Below the pieces are notes generated by a model. The model saw nothing but the letters and a program-made list of their open reading frames with translations, was not told the DNA's origin and did no database searches. Shown in pieces: positions 32,785-42,965 of a DNA stretch of 64,000 nucleotides; position 1 is the stretch's first letter; each line of letters begins with the position of its first letter. The translations under genes were made by a program, and so were the position numbers. This DNA is from Amaranthus tricolor (Eukaryota > Streptophyta > Magnoliopsida > Caryophyllales > Amaranthaceae). The DNA lies in the NCBI RefSeq assembly GCF_026212465.1, contig NC_080062.1, positions 9,826,238-9,890,237 of the forward strand. Reading direction: 5' to 3'.

Positions 32785-35520
32785 ACTAAGTTTTTGAGTA
32801 TCAAGACCCTTTACCTTTGTAAGAGATCAAAGAGGCTTCATTTTCATCATAAAATACCATGGGATTGAGATAAAAAGAATATATTAACTGAAAACTGTGT
32901 CACATTCAATCTCAAGGAACACTTTAAGCTTCTTTAACTTGAAACTTTTTAGTCAGCCCCAACGGTAAAAATGACATCTACCTGTAAATGAAGAATTAAG
33001 TTACAGATTTACGGTATGATGGTGGCAGAAATAATCTCAAAAATCAAAGCAAGGACCCAATGCATCATTCATGTAAAAAACACCCCTCTTTCCATCTCTC
33101 ACATAAAACAAACATAGTAGACCGAATTCAAAAGAGGTCAAACACAAAATATGGCTACTTGGAGGATGCAGGCAGCAATTAATGTGGGTCTAGTAGGATC
33201 GACTCAATAGAAGGGAAGCTAAAATTTAGTGATGAACTTGACCATATATGTGTGGGTCACTAAAAAGGTAAACTTATGTTTTATTTCTACAGAAAAAATA
33301 CCAAAAGGTGACACACTTATGCTCCAGCCTTGTCCATGTTTCTAATCATAGACAGCAAGTGGCCGAGTCAATGACAAAAAAACTCAAGTTTAAGATGTGA
33401 AAACCTAGCTATTCGTAATTTTGATCACTCTAAACGAATTTAATCAAGTACAATCATTTAGCTAACTTTTTATTAGAGTCTCTTGATCATTATAAATGCA
33501 GAATTATTTTAAAGAAACTAGGGTAGGACTCATAGGAGAGCATGATGAAAATCACAAGAAATTGAAAAAATGGTTATTGGGAAGAGATTCAGAGGAGATA
33601 ATGGATGGAAAGTGGGTACACTAGTAATTTGTTGCCAAGACAGGTAATAGTTTGCCAACAATGAGCATTCTACCCAATAAAGCCCCATAACAGTAGCTTG
33701 ACCCATCGCCAATATGCCTACTAGGGGATTCATTAATAAAAAGTTGAATACATAAAAACATAACTGATTAGTCAGTTTTTTTGCTGAGTTGAACAAGATA
33801 AATACATTTCATAACCCGAGACTCCCACTTAGAGTGGGCATACACATTTTGAGGATTATATGGAGCACTGCTACCATTTCCCACCAACTTCACTTGTCTA
33901 TATTCCATATATGTCATTAATATTACGTGACAACATCTAAATTTCTCTAAGAAAAAACATCTATAAGATTTTGGATATTCAATCATAGTGCAATCCGTGA
34001 AGGACTAGCCCAGTAAACATCACCAATGCAAAACATAATGTTTTTGGAAGGAAGAGGAAGAAAATAAGGGGATGAATTTTCCTCAGAGAAGGGCAGGAAA
34101 AAGAAGGAGAAGGAATTGGAAGGATAAAAGCTTTTACATTATGCAGAAACAAATCTTTCCTACGATGGCGAGGTTTAGAAGAAAAACTCATCTATCTTTC
34201 CACCCCTTCATGTCCTTTCATTTATATTCAAACACACACTCTAAAGTATATCCCATCAGAATACAACAGACTATGCATTCCCCTAATCAAAATAATAAAT
34301 AGAGAAAAATCCTAGATTAAAACAGCTCTTTGATGTTAATTGATAAAAGTATCACATGTACGAAACTTTTGGTAAAGTCCAAATAAAATTGGACAGAAAA
34401 TGCTTAAAGAGCGGTAATAGTATTGTTAAGTATTATTATTATTAATTATTTTGTAAAAGAGAAATTGAGGACGGTGAGAGAGGAGACGAGGAGGATGAAT
34501 TTGCTTGTTAATTTGTTACTTCTCATGTCGTAACAAAATAAACGAACCCTCGTAACAAAATAATGAATTTGCTTAATTTGATTCCATTTCCAACCCTTAA
34601 TATATACTCCACATGAACTAACACAATCTAAGAGCATATAACGCGAATCGATTATGAAACAAGTTTTCCCTTTTCCTAAGTTGAATGAGATTTTACCCCA
34701 TAAATTGCATCATAACAAACACTCCTATTTGATGCTTCAAAATTACAATAAAGTAGCAACTTAAGAAAACAAAACTTATGACATTCCAAAACAGAAAGGC
34801 TAAAACTTACATATAAATCAAAAAAATTAACATTCATAAGTATCATAACTAGCACTACAGAATATATACATATACAATCTAAATAAGAACAACTGATATC
34901 ATAATCCTTTTGCAGCAGAAAACCCTAATAATGAAAGAGAAGACTTTTAAGCTAACAAAATGAAATTACAAAAATAGATCCCAATAAAGAAAAATAAAAG
35001 TACAAAGTAAGACCCACTTATAGTTTCAAAAGACCCAAATTTTCAGATCAAGAATATTAAGATCAACATGCAAAATTTAAACAAGTCAGTTTCTTGAGAT
35101 CCCACAAAATATATTACAAGTCAGATGATTCTAGAACAAGAAATGGAGAAAATTAATATGATATACTAACCTGTAAAAGCAGGCGGGAAAGTGAACCAAC
35201 CGACAAAAATCAAGTAACCCAGTTCATGGAAATGATAAAGGAAACCTATAAGAAATGAAAAACCCAAGAAATTAATTGCAAATTAAAGAAGAAGGTAATA
35301 AAAAAGGTAGACTTTAATGGGAAAAAAAATAAATAAATAAATAAAAAAGATGAAGAAATTGGTAGATCGAAAACTAATTACACGTGATTAGAAGAAGAAA
35401 TCAAGAAAGTGAATATTGAATGAAGAAAGACAAAAAGAGGGTATAGACTATAGATAGAGTGCAGTTGCAGTCATAGAAAGGAGAAAGAGCTGAAGGAGAG
35501 GAGGGTTAGGGCTTCTAATC
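32785..35520 (-). promoter_or_regulatory. 5' UTR and leader introns of the Raf-like kinase gene
   Basis: A leader exon directly precedes the ATG (32785-32981, acceptor TTTACAG at 32982). An upstream leader exon probably ends at a CAG/GTTAGT donor (35169-35171). A CT-rich segment (35450-35520: CCCTAACCCTCCTCTCC on the minus strand) is typical of a plant transcription start. The long interval between is a leader intron without a supported ORF. The region upstream of 35520 would hold the promoter; no clear TATA box was found. Confidence 0.6.
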
Positions 35521-35529
35521 AAGATTGCA

Positions 35530-36261
35530 ATGAAGATGGTTAAAAATGTGGTTTCATGCCTTGCAAATTACTCCCTAAAGTCTTACAAACAAATATTTAT
35601 CATTAGTATATAATTTTTCTATATTTTTTTTTATTGAACACCAACTAATACTACTATGAAAATAATTCATAGTCATATCATATGATACAATCATATACCA
35701 TATCCATATGGTAAAAAAATTTAAAATTTATGTTGGTATTTTCTTAATGATTTGTCATATGAAATAATTCTTACCGGAATTAGCATCAATTTATTTTTTA
35801 ATATATGAGTAATATATCACAATTAGATATATTCTTTTAATTTAAATTTTCTTAGAATGTTATATTTTTGTTATCTTTGAAATACTTTTATTTTTGAATT
35901 TAAAAGTTAATAAGATTTTCAATTAAATATTCTTAGAATATAAATATTTGCTTTTTTATGTTGAAACATTTGCTAATTTTTATAACATATCATCAAGAAA
36001 TAAAAAATAAATAATATTCAAAACTTATTTTGAAAATGACGAAGAATTATTTTGATAATGTGTTTGGAAGATTACCCAAATTTACCTTAAAAAATATGAG
36101 TTTTTTTCATTAAAAGCTTTATATATTTTAAAATTCTCTATCGATTTTATAAGAAATATTATAATTTTATGTTGATAACATGTAATTAGATCTCTATATA
36201 AGATTATATTTATATATACTTTTACACTAATAATATCGTGTACTGCACGAGTTTCTATGCT
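35530..36261. other. AT-rich intergenic DNA upstream of the kinase gene
   Basis: No gene is seen. The stretch is extremely AT-rich. Confidence 0.5.
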
Positions 36262-36737
36262 TCTATATATATAATAAAAAGATTGAAAAATTCCATATGT
36301 CATTTTTATAGAGCTTCGTTAGAGGAAAAGATTTTATTGGTTGATCTTGGCTTACGTGGAAATTAAAGTAACCAACCTGTCATTTTTAGCCCTCCTAAAA
36401 ATCATACAATATATTATAATAAAAAGACTGAAAAATTTTAAGTGTCATTATTGTAGAGCCCCCCGTGAAATGAAAATATTTTATTACTTGATCTTGGCTT
36501 ACGTGGAAAATAAAATTAACCAACCTGCCATTTTTAACCCTCATAAAAATTAATTAAATCGAGTAATTACTATTATTAAAAATAGAATAAATTGAATGGT
36601 TATGGCTTAGATTTAGCTATATTGGATTAATTGTTAAATTGAATTTAGTATATGCAGTAAAGTTACCATCATATCATTATATCTTAATAATCATTACTTT
36701 ATCTTTAGTATATATTATATTTATTATTACATATCTT

Positions 36738-36825
<88 letters not shown>

Positions 36826-36865
36826 TAATCAAAACTTTGTGCATTGCGCGAGCTTTTATACTAGT
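36262..36865 (+). mobile_element. Probable non-autonomous Helitron
   Basis: It begins TCTATATATATAATAAAAAG, the common start of plant Helitrons. It ends TTTGTGCATTGCGCGAGC...TTTATACTAG/T, the usual 3' form: a short GC hairpin followed by CTAG and T. A 5'-end unit of about 135-150 bp is repeated (from 36262 and from about 36410), both with TGATCTTGGCTTACGTGGAAA. It has no coding capacity. The flanking 5' base is T rather than the expected A, so the exact start is uncertain. Confidence 0.6.
36740..36822. repeat. (AT)n microsatellite
   Basis: About 41 AT units just before the 3' terminus of the probable Helitron. Confidence 0.95.
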
Positions 36866-37924
36866 AAACTTAATTTTTCTAAATATGATGCAGTATATAC
36901 TTCCTTCGTTCTTTTTTGTTTTCTCGTTACTTTTTGCATAATTTTCAAGGTAAATTTTGAGTTTTAATATCTCTATGCATTGTGAAAAATTATAAAAATA
37001 TATGATAAAAAGTATACATTAAGATGAATCTAACAAGATCTCACATATATATATATTTTATCCTCTATATACATTTTTAAAATTTTAATCAAATTTCTCT
37101 CTCCAAAATATCTCTCTTCAAAATAGAATATTTTGAACGGGAAGAACATTAGAAAACATAAGGAGTACTTCTTATTGTTATAAAATTCATAAAATTAAAA
37201 TATTTTGATTTTTAATAAAGTATTGTACAAATTACTGTCTTGTTTTCTATTTAAAGTTACTATTGTGAGACACCGTCTTGGTGAGACGGCCCCAAAACAA
37301 GAATCTCAACAAACAATCTATTAATTTTGATGTATAATAACAAGTGGCAAGCTTAGAATTGTGTGCCATTTGTCATTTTTTGATTGGATTAAAAATGTCT
37401 ACATTGCAATTTTTTAATTAAGGAAATAATTAATGAATATATCAATTATATACTTACACAATTTATTCATCTTCGTTTATAATACTGAATCTCAAAGTAA
37501 AAATGAAAACAAATAAACTAATATTTAATATCAATCAATATCTCAATGTGTCAACTATCATAAGTATGACAAATCATTTTACATATACTAATATTAAATG
37601 TTTTTCCAATTATAATTCTGCATTTAAGGAAAAATATTAATAATTATTATAATTAATCTGTATTTAAGGAAAATATATGTATTATTATATTTAATTAATC
37701 AAATAAGAATTTTGAAGAGTATGTAAGTAAGGATTATTTTTAAAAAGTGTATTAATTTAGTTTATTAAATATGTTTGAATTAAATTAAATTTTAATAAGG
37801 TTACATTAAAATTAAAATCAAATAAATTAATTTGAATCAACCAAAATAAGTTATCATTCAGGAATAGTTAGTTTATTTTATATAATGGAAGAGACCATCA
37901 AAAATATATTTTAGTATAATATTA
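36866..37924. other. AT-rich intergenic DNA
   Basis: No gene is found. A GAGACACCGTCTTGGTGAGACGG palindrome-like word (37267-37289) belongs to the same sequence family as the MITE at 46265. Confidence 0.5.
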
Positions 37925-38080
37925 GGGGGTGTTTGGTATGGGAACATAAAATGTAATGGAAAGGAAAATGATAAAAGGAGTAAGGGTAAGGGTATGAATT
38001 GTAGATATATATGTTGTTTGGTATAAAAATATAAGGGAAACACTTACTTGATCATAGAAAGGGAATATGTTACTTGACAT

Positions 38081-38239
38081 TAAAGGTGTTCAACGAGTCG
38101 GGTCATTAATGAGGCAGGTCAAGTCGGGTCATTAATGAGGCAGGTCATTAACGGGCGTTGGTGTAAAGGGTCGGGTCGGATAATTACAAGAATTAATTGC
38201 GAAAAAAAAAACTACCACTTTTTTAATATTTTTAAATGA

Positions 38240-38330
<91 letters not shown>

Positions 38331-38514
38331 TGGATCGACCCAACATGTCATAAAGTATAATAAAAAAAATTATTTTATTAAATGTTATAAAACGGGTCAA
38401 AGTGGGTCGGATTTAAACGGACTTTGACCCGCCTCGGCCCGTTTAACATTTGACATGCCCCGCCCCGACTCGGCCCATTTAAATTTTGACCGAACCCGCA
38501 TCGTTGAACACCTC
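38081..38514. mobile_element. hAT-like MITE nested in the Tourist-like MITE
   Basis: The inner ends are (A)AGGTGTTCAACG and its exact inverse CGTTGAACACCT. A 10-bp TACTTGACAT is repeated on both sides (38071-38080 and 38515-38524). The GGTGTTCAACGnGTCGGGTC terminus is typical of plant hAT-type MITEs, whose duplication is usually 8 bp. The interior has GC-rich arms (GGGTCGG/CGACCC) around an (ATT)n(AT)n core. Confidence 0.82.
38238..38327. repeat. (ATT)n(AT)n compound microsatellite
   Basis: About 18 ATT units followed by about 18 AT units in the centre of the nested MITE. The Leu/Ile/Tyr-repeat ORF over it is spurious. Confidence 0.95.
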
Positions 38515-38799
38515 TACTTGACATACACGGATCATAAGTTCATTACCCTTAAGAAAAGGACTCGCTTAACTTAATATCATACCAAACGAAAATATAAAGT
38601 AATGGTAATTGAATCCCTTATTTGGTATTAAAAATTTCATACCAAACACCTTCTTAGAGTTATATTAGTTTAAATATTTTAGGAAGTTGTGTTGTTATCC
38701 AAAGTAATTATTTTATTAAAATATATAGTATTTATATACTTTTCATAATCAAAGGAGAATATTTTTCTTGCATCATTCTTTGATAATATATAATTTATA

Positions 38800-38847
38800 T
38801 ATATCTCCATACTAAATTTCGTGCATTGCAGGGGCTTCTAAACTAGT
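38800..38847 (+). mobile_element. Helitron 3' terminus (second)
   Basis: TTTCGTGCATTGCAGGGGC...TTCTAAACTAGT has the same layout as the terminus at 36865: a short hairpin, then CTAGT. No matching 5' TC end was found, so only the terminus is called. Confidence 0.5.
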
Positions 38848-39428
38848 ATACTAATAATTGTATTGATTGCGCTATTTAACCTATGTATGAAAAACATCTC
38901 ACGGTGAGATCATCTCACACAAGAATTTTTGTATTCTTATTAAATGTTTTATTTGTTTTTTGACATTATTCATCAATCACTCGTAATTATATTTTATTTT
39001 CAATGAATAAGTTAAAACATAATTAAGATCTTATTTGATTAGTTTCAATGTAAATTTTACTAATATCAATTTTTTATAATTTCTAACCAACCATATATAG
39101 GATTAGAATAGTACAAAATATTCGAAAATACAAATAAATTTAAATATATATAGACTCTATTCGACGCAAAATAAGTGTTAGTTGTGGATAGCAGTAGCCA
39201 GTAGTTGTCTATGAAGTTGTGGGTAGCAATAACTAGGGTGTTCAAATATATCCGATATGAATTATCCAATATGGAATCTATGGCATCTGGTTATATATAT
39301 AAAGTCTTAGAATTGCATTATAGAATATTTGTTAATAGTTGCTCTCTCAATTATTAATTCGATGAGGATGAGACTGTTGTGATTGGTTGACGTCAATGAA
39401 TTTAATGGATTGTTGTTTTTATTATGTA
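38848..39428. other. AT-rich intergenic DNA
   Basis: No gene. It contains an ATCTCACGGTGAGATCATCTCAC word shared in part with 26488. Confidence 0.5.

Positions 39429-39512
<84 letters not shown>
39429..39512. repeat. (AAT)n joined to (ATT)n, inverted microsatellite
   Basis: About 14 AAT units run directly into about 14 ATT units, making a self-complementary 84-bp tract. It lies at the left edge of the LINE fragment. The poly-Ile ORF across it is spurious. Confidence 0.95.
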
Positions 39513-40938
39513 GGAGGATGCCCTATCTCGTGGTTTGATTCTCAATGTGAACATGACTGAACTTTTCTGGCCCGGGGAGGATCCTAGGACTAGAGAGCAT
39601 GGAGTCTTCCCACCCAACATATCTCGCCCTCATGTGAGAGTAAACTTCTTGGCAGGCCTTTGAGTACAGATCATACCTTCTGCGGTGAATTTTCCATCAA
39701 GAGGGTTTCTAAAACCATTGAGCTCATGACAGCTATTCAAAATGTGAACTTCTCCTTCTTCGCAATTGTGCAGGGGTTGGAAGGTTATCTTATGCGTTGA
39801 GGACTGCCCCTCAGGTTCGTTTGGGGATACACAGGTTAAGTTTGATCTTGCTTTGCGCGCTTCCTTGGAGAATATTTTCAGCTTCGAGACCGGGGTTTGG
39901 GGATTGGCAATGGAGGTTAGTCACCCTCTCAATCAAAATGGGTGGTCTTGGTATCTACTCGGCAGGGAATGTTATTAATTATTCCTTCCTTGCTTCTCGT
40001 CTCCAGGACCCGCTTTTGAACGAGTTGGTGCCTTCCGTGTTTTATGTGGCTCCAATGTTTTTTCTCTCAGTGATGGATCCGCTGCCCCCCACATGATGAA
40101 AAGTTGGCAAGGGTTTATTTTAGTGTTTTTGAGAATAGTCTTGCGTCTACCTACATAATCACCCCAAGACAAGTTGCAATTCTTAAAACCACTCAGGAAC
40201 CGCATGCACAGGATTTTCTGCTAACCATCCCCATTGATGGCTTGGGCCAAAAGATAAATCCTCGTCAATTTTGGTCTGTTCTATGCTATCAGTTCACCAT
40301 TCCCTTGTTTTCCAAAGATAACTTATGCCCCAGCTGCAACACCGCCAAGATGGATGTATGGGGGGATCACACAGTTCATTGCTCTAGTGAGGTTGGCGTG
40401 AAATTTCAACATAATTTGGTTCGAGACATGCTTGTGGATATCTGCTGCAAAGCTGGGTTTCCATCCGTAAGGAGGCACCTTTAGGGTTTTTGTCGGAGGC
40501 GAGGAGAGATCTTAGGCCAACTGATCTCCTTCTATTTAACTGGCTTCATGGTAAAGATACATGTGTGGATGTTACTGGAGGATCGTCTTTTGTCGGAACA
40601 AGGGTCTCCTCATGGGCTTCTAGTGCTTCTTTAGCCAATGCCGCAAAAATAAAAAGGAAGAAATACACGGCGAAGGGTGAGGAGAATGGCTATAAATTGA
40701 TCTAATTTGCTTTCTCCACCTTTGGCGAGTTAGGCGAAGACGCCCTCGTCTTGTTATCAAGGATCTCATCATTTTCTTTGAGTAACTCAAGTAGCAGCAA
40801 ATCTAAGTCATACATCTTTTACAGACTAGTTTTTTGTATTCAAAAGGGGGTGGGTGCTCAGCTTGTTGCTCGGCTCCCTACCAACTTCTTGTAAAGTTTC
40901 TCTTTATGAAATAAAATATCTAATAATAATAATAATAA
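39513..40938 (+). pseudogene. Non-LTR retrotransposon 3' part with CCHC and restriction-like endonuclease motifs
   Basis: Frames in order give GLILNVNMTELFWPGEDPR, then LSYALRTAPQV, FDLALRASLENIF and GFGDWQWRL. ILKTTQEPHAQDFLLTIPI follows, then a CPSC...WGDHTVHC cluster with HNLVRDMLVDICCKAG. Last come RPTDLLLFNW and, 14 residues after that Asp, CVDVTGG. The Cys/His cluster followed by R-P-x-D...D resembles the zinc-finger plus PD-(D/E)XK endonuclease tail of R2-like, RLE-type non-LTR elements. I recall similar RT-like proteins annotated in other dicots. At least three frameshifts or stops break it. The 3' end is a (TAA)n tail after a short AT-rich UTR (40700-40938). Only the region after the RT core is present. 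Confidence 0.65.
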
Positions 40939-40939
40939 C

Positions 40940-41376
40940 GAAAATTTACCTTGAATAATCCAACTTGTTCGTGATTTTCCTATCCCACCTATTGATCAAC
41001 CAGGAATAATCCCAACTTTGAGAGGTATTTTCCTAGAGTAAACCAGGTAACTGGATGACTTGCTATAGCATGTTTTTTTTTTAAAAAAAAAGATAAATTA
41101 AAATAAAATGTCGAAAAAATGTTCAAAAAATATTCAAAAAAATTTATGATTTTTTTAATTTAGAATTTTTTATGTAAAATTTTAAAATTTTTCTCTAATT
41201 TTAAATTAATTTTTAGTTTACTTTTCTAGTGAATTACTTACTATAGTAGGTTATCGGGTTTTCCAAATTTACTTTAGGCAAATACCTTTTAAAATTGGGA
41301 TTATTCATGGTTAATCAATAGGTGAGATTATCGTAAGAAAATTACGAATAGGTTGGATTATTCTAGGTAATTTTTC
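40940..41376. mobile_element. Long-TIR MITE family 1, copy A, within (TAA)n
   Basis: The 437-bp element begins GAAAATTTACCTTGAATAATCC and ends with the inverse form (GGATTATTCTAGGTAATTTTTC). Arms of more than 130 bp are inverted repeats, meeting at paired TTGCTATAGCA and CTATAGTAGG motifs. Both flanks are TAA repeats. A 435-bp relative is at 45561-45995. No coding sequence. Confidence 0.85.
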
Positions 41377-41431
41377 CTAATAATAATAATAATAATATAT
41401 TTAGGGAAGTGTTTGGGGGGAACACTATGTC

Positions 41432-41432
<1 letters not shown>

Positions 41433-41472
<40 letters not shown>
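41433..41472. repeat. (AAT)n microsatellite
   Basis: About 13 AAT units between a short LINE-like duplicate (GTTTGGGGGGAACACTATGTC) and the LINE 3' end. Confidence 0.95.
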
Positions 41473-41473
<1 letters not shown>

Positions 41474-41479
41474 GTTGGA

Positions 41480-41890
41480 TTATTCTAGGTGAGAGTATGA
41501 ACAAGGCGTGTAAGAAGAGGAGTAGCAATTTTATTATATCTTCTATGATTTGGACCGAGACTCTCTATCAGGTGTGGTTGCAGTGGAATGCCAAGGTGTT
41601 TGGGGGGAACACTATATCTCCAAGTCAAGTCGTTCATACTATCATTTTTCATCTTGCAACTAGGCTAGATGATGCTAGTAGAAACAATCTTACTTTGTAG
41701 TTGGCTTTCTTTTGTTGGTTTTGCCTGTTTGTTTTGGCTAGTTTTGTTGTTTGTTTGGCTTTGTAGTTTGGTGTTGATTCCCTTTTGTGTTTAGGGAAGT
41801 GTTCCTTTTATAGCCTAAGTTGTCAATTTTTTTTTTTGGAGTTAATATATTCCACTTAATTGCCAAAATAATAATAATAATAATAATAAT
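41480..41890 (+). pseudogene. L1-type LINE ORF2 C-terminal end with (AAT)n tail
   Basis: The frame ends with KRSSNFIISSMIWTETLYQV and LQWNAKVFGGN, then THATRLDD-like residues (TIIFHLATRLDD) and a stop at about 41700. This matches the last segment of plant L1 ORF2 proteins after the zf-RVT zinc-binding region. A T/G-rich 3' UTR follows and the copy ends in AATAATAAT. It is a typical 5'-truncated LINE insertion. Confidence 0.72.
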
Positions 41891-42965
41891 TTATATAGAA
41901 ACTCATGTAATGCACAGATTTCTTAATATTAACATATATAAGCATCTGAATTTTATATGAAGATGTAATTATATCATCGTTATCAAGTTTAAAATTTTCT
42001 ATTAGAATATGATAATCAATCAATATAATATAATTATAACAATTTGATAATAGACCATTGAATATGAACATTGAATCTTTTTACATATTAACTTAATCAA
42101 AATATTTAAATACAAAATTAAACATCAAATATGTTTAAGTTAAAATCACATTAGTTGAGAATTATTTTTGTTCATATATACTTAACAATTCAAAATCTAC
42201 AACCGTTTCATTAGTTAGAATAAAGATGAATAATGTTAATTTCACCATTTTCTCTTACACATGTGCGTAATTTTGGCTTTGACCTTCCACGTAACTCTAT
42301 CTTATATAACTTCATTTAAAAAGTTAATAGTCATGATGGCTTTTATGACCACATTTTAGAACAAGATTCAATTCTAAAGGTGCAAGTATAGATGGAAAAA
42401 TAGGTTATATTTATATAGATGAAATAGGTAATTTAATAATCTAACTTTAGAAAAAAGTGTAATAAAATCTTGTTGAAAGTACAAAATTTAAGTGCAATTG
42501 TATCACACAATATTAAAACTTAACTAAATTAGAATATTTGAAACTATTATTTTCGAAAAGTTACTTATATTTGGATATGCAAAATACTTTTTTATCATGC
42601 AAATTATATATACGATATATTATTCATATTTGAGTATGTAAATGACTTTCTTAATTTTTAGTGTTATACAATAAAATCTTGCTGAAAATGCAAAGATTAT
42701 GTGCAAAAGTATCACACGGTATAAAAAACTTAACTAAATAAGAACATTTGATGCTATAATTTTCAAAATACTTACTTATTTTTGGGTATGCAATTAATTT
42801 TTTTTTCTACAGCTTTCATGTCCAACCTATAATAGTTACTAACAATTAGACATTTTTGAACCTATTATATTTTGCCATTTAGACAACCTTATTAAAAGAG
42901 TGCCAAGTGAAATTTAAAAACTCTTTTAATAAGTTGTATGAATACTATCATTATCATTATTATAA
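41891..42965. other. AT-rich intergenic DNA
   Basis: No gene is recognised. Two diverged direct repeats (around 42465-42600 and 42665-42790, with ACAATAAAATCTTG(C/T)TGAAA...ATGCAAA) are present. ORFs are short and without domains. Confidence 0.5.

Larger units (their letters stand above)
37925..38653. mobile_element. Tourist-like (PIF/Harbinger) MITE, carrying a nested MITE
   Basis: It starts GGGGGTGTTTGGTATG and ends CATACCAAACACCTTC, and is flanked by TTA on both sides (37922-37924 and 38654-38656), the target duplication of PIF/Harbinger elements. Without the inner insertion it is about 285 bp. No ORF. Confidence 0.88.

Noticed and set aside
33530..34302. Several short ORFs upstream of the kinase ATG
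   Set aside because: They lie in the leader intron region and have no recognised domain.
39402..39620. ORF with a long poly-Ile run
   Set aside because: Translation of the AAT/ATT microsatellite.
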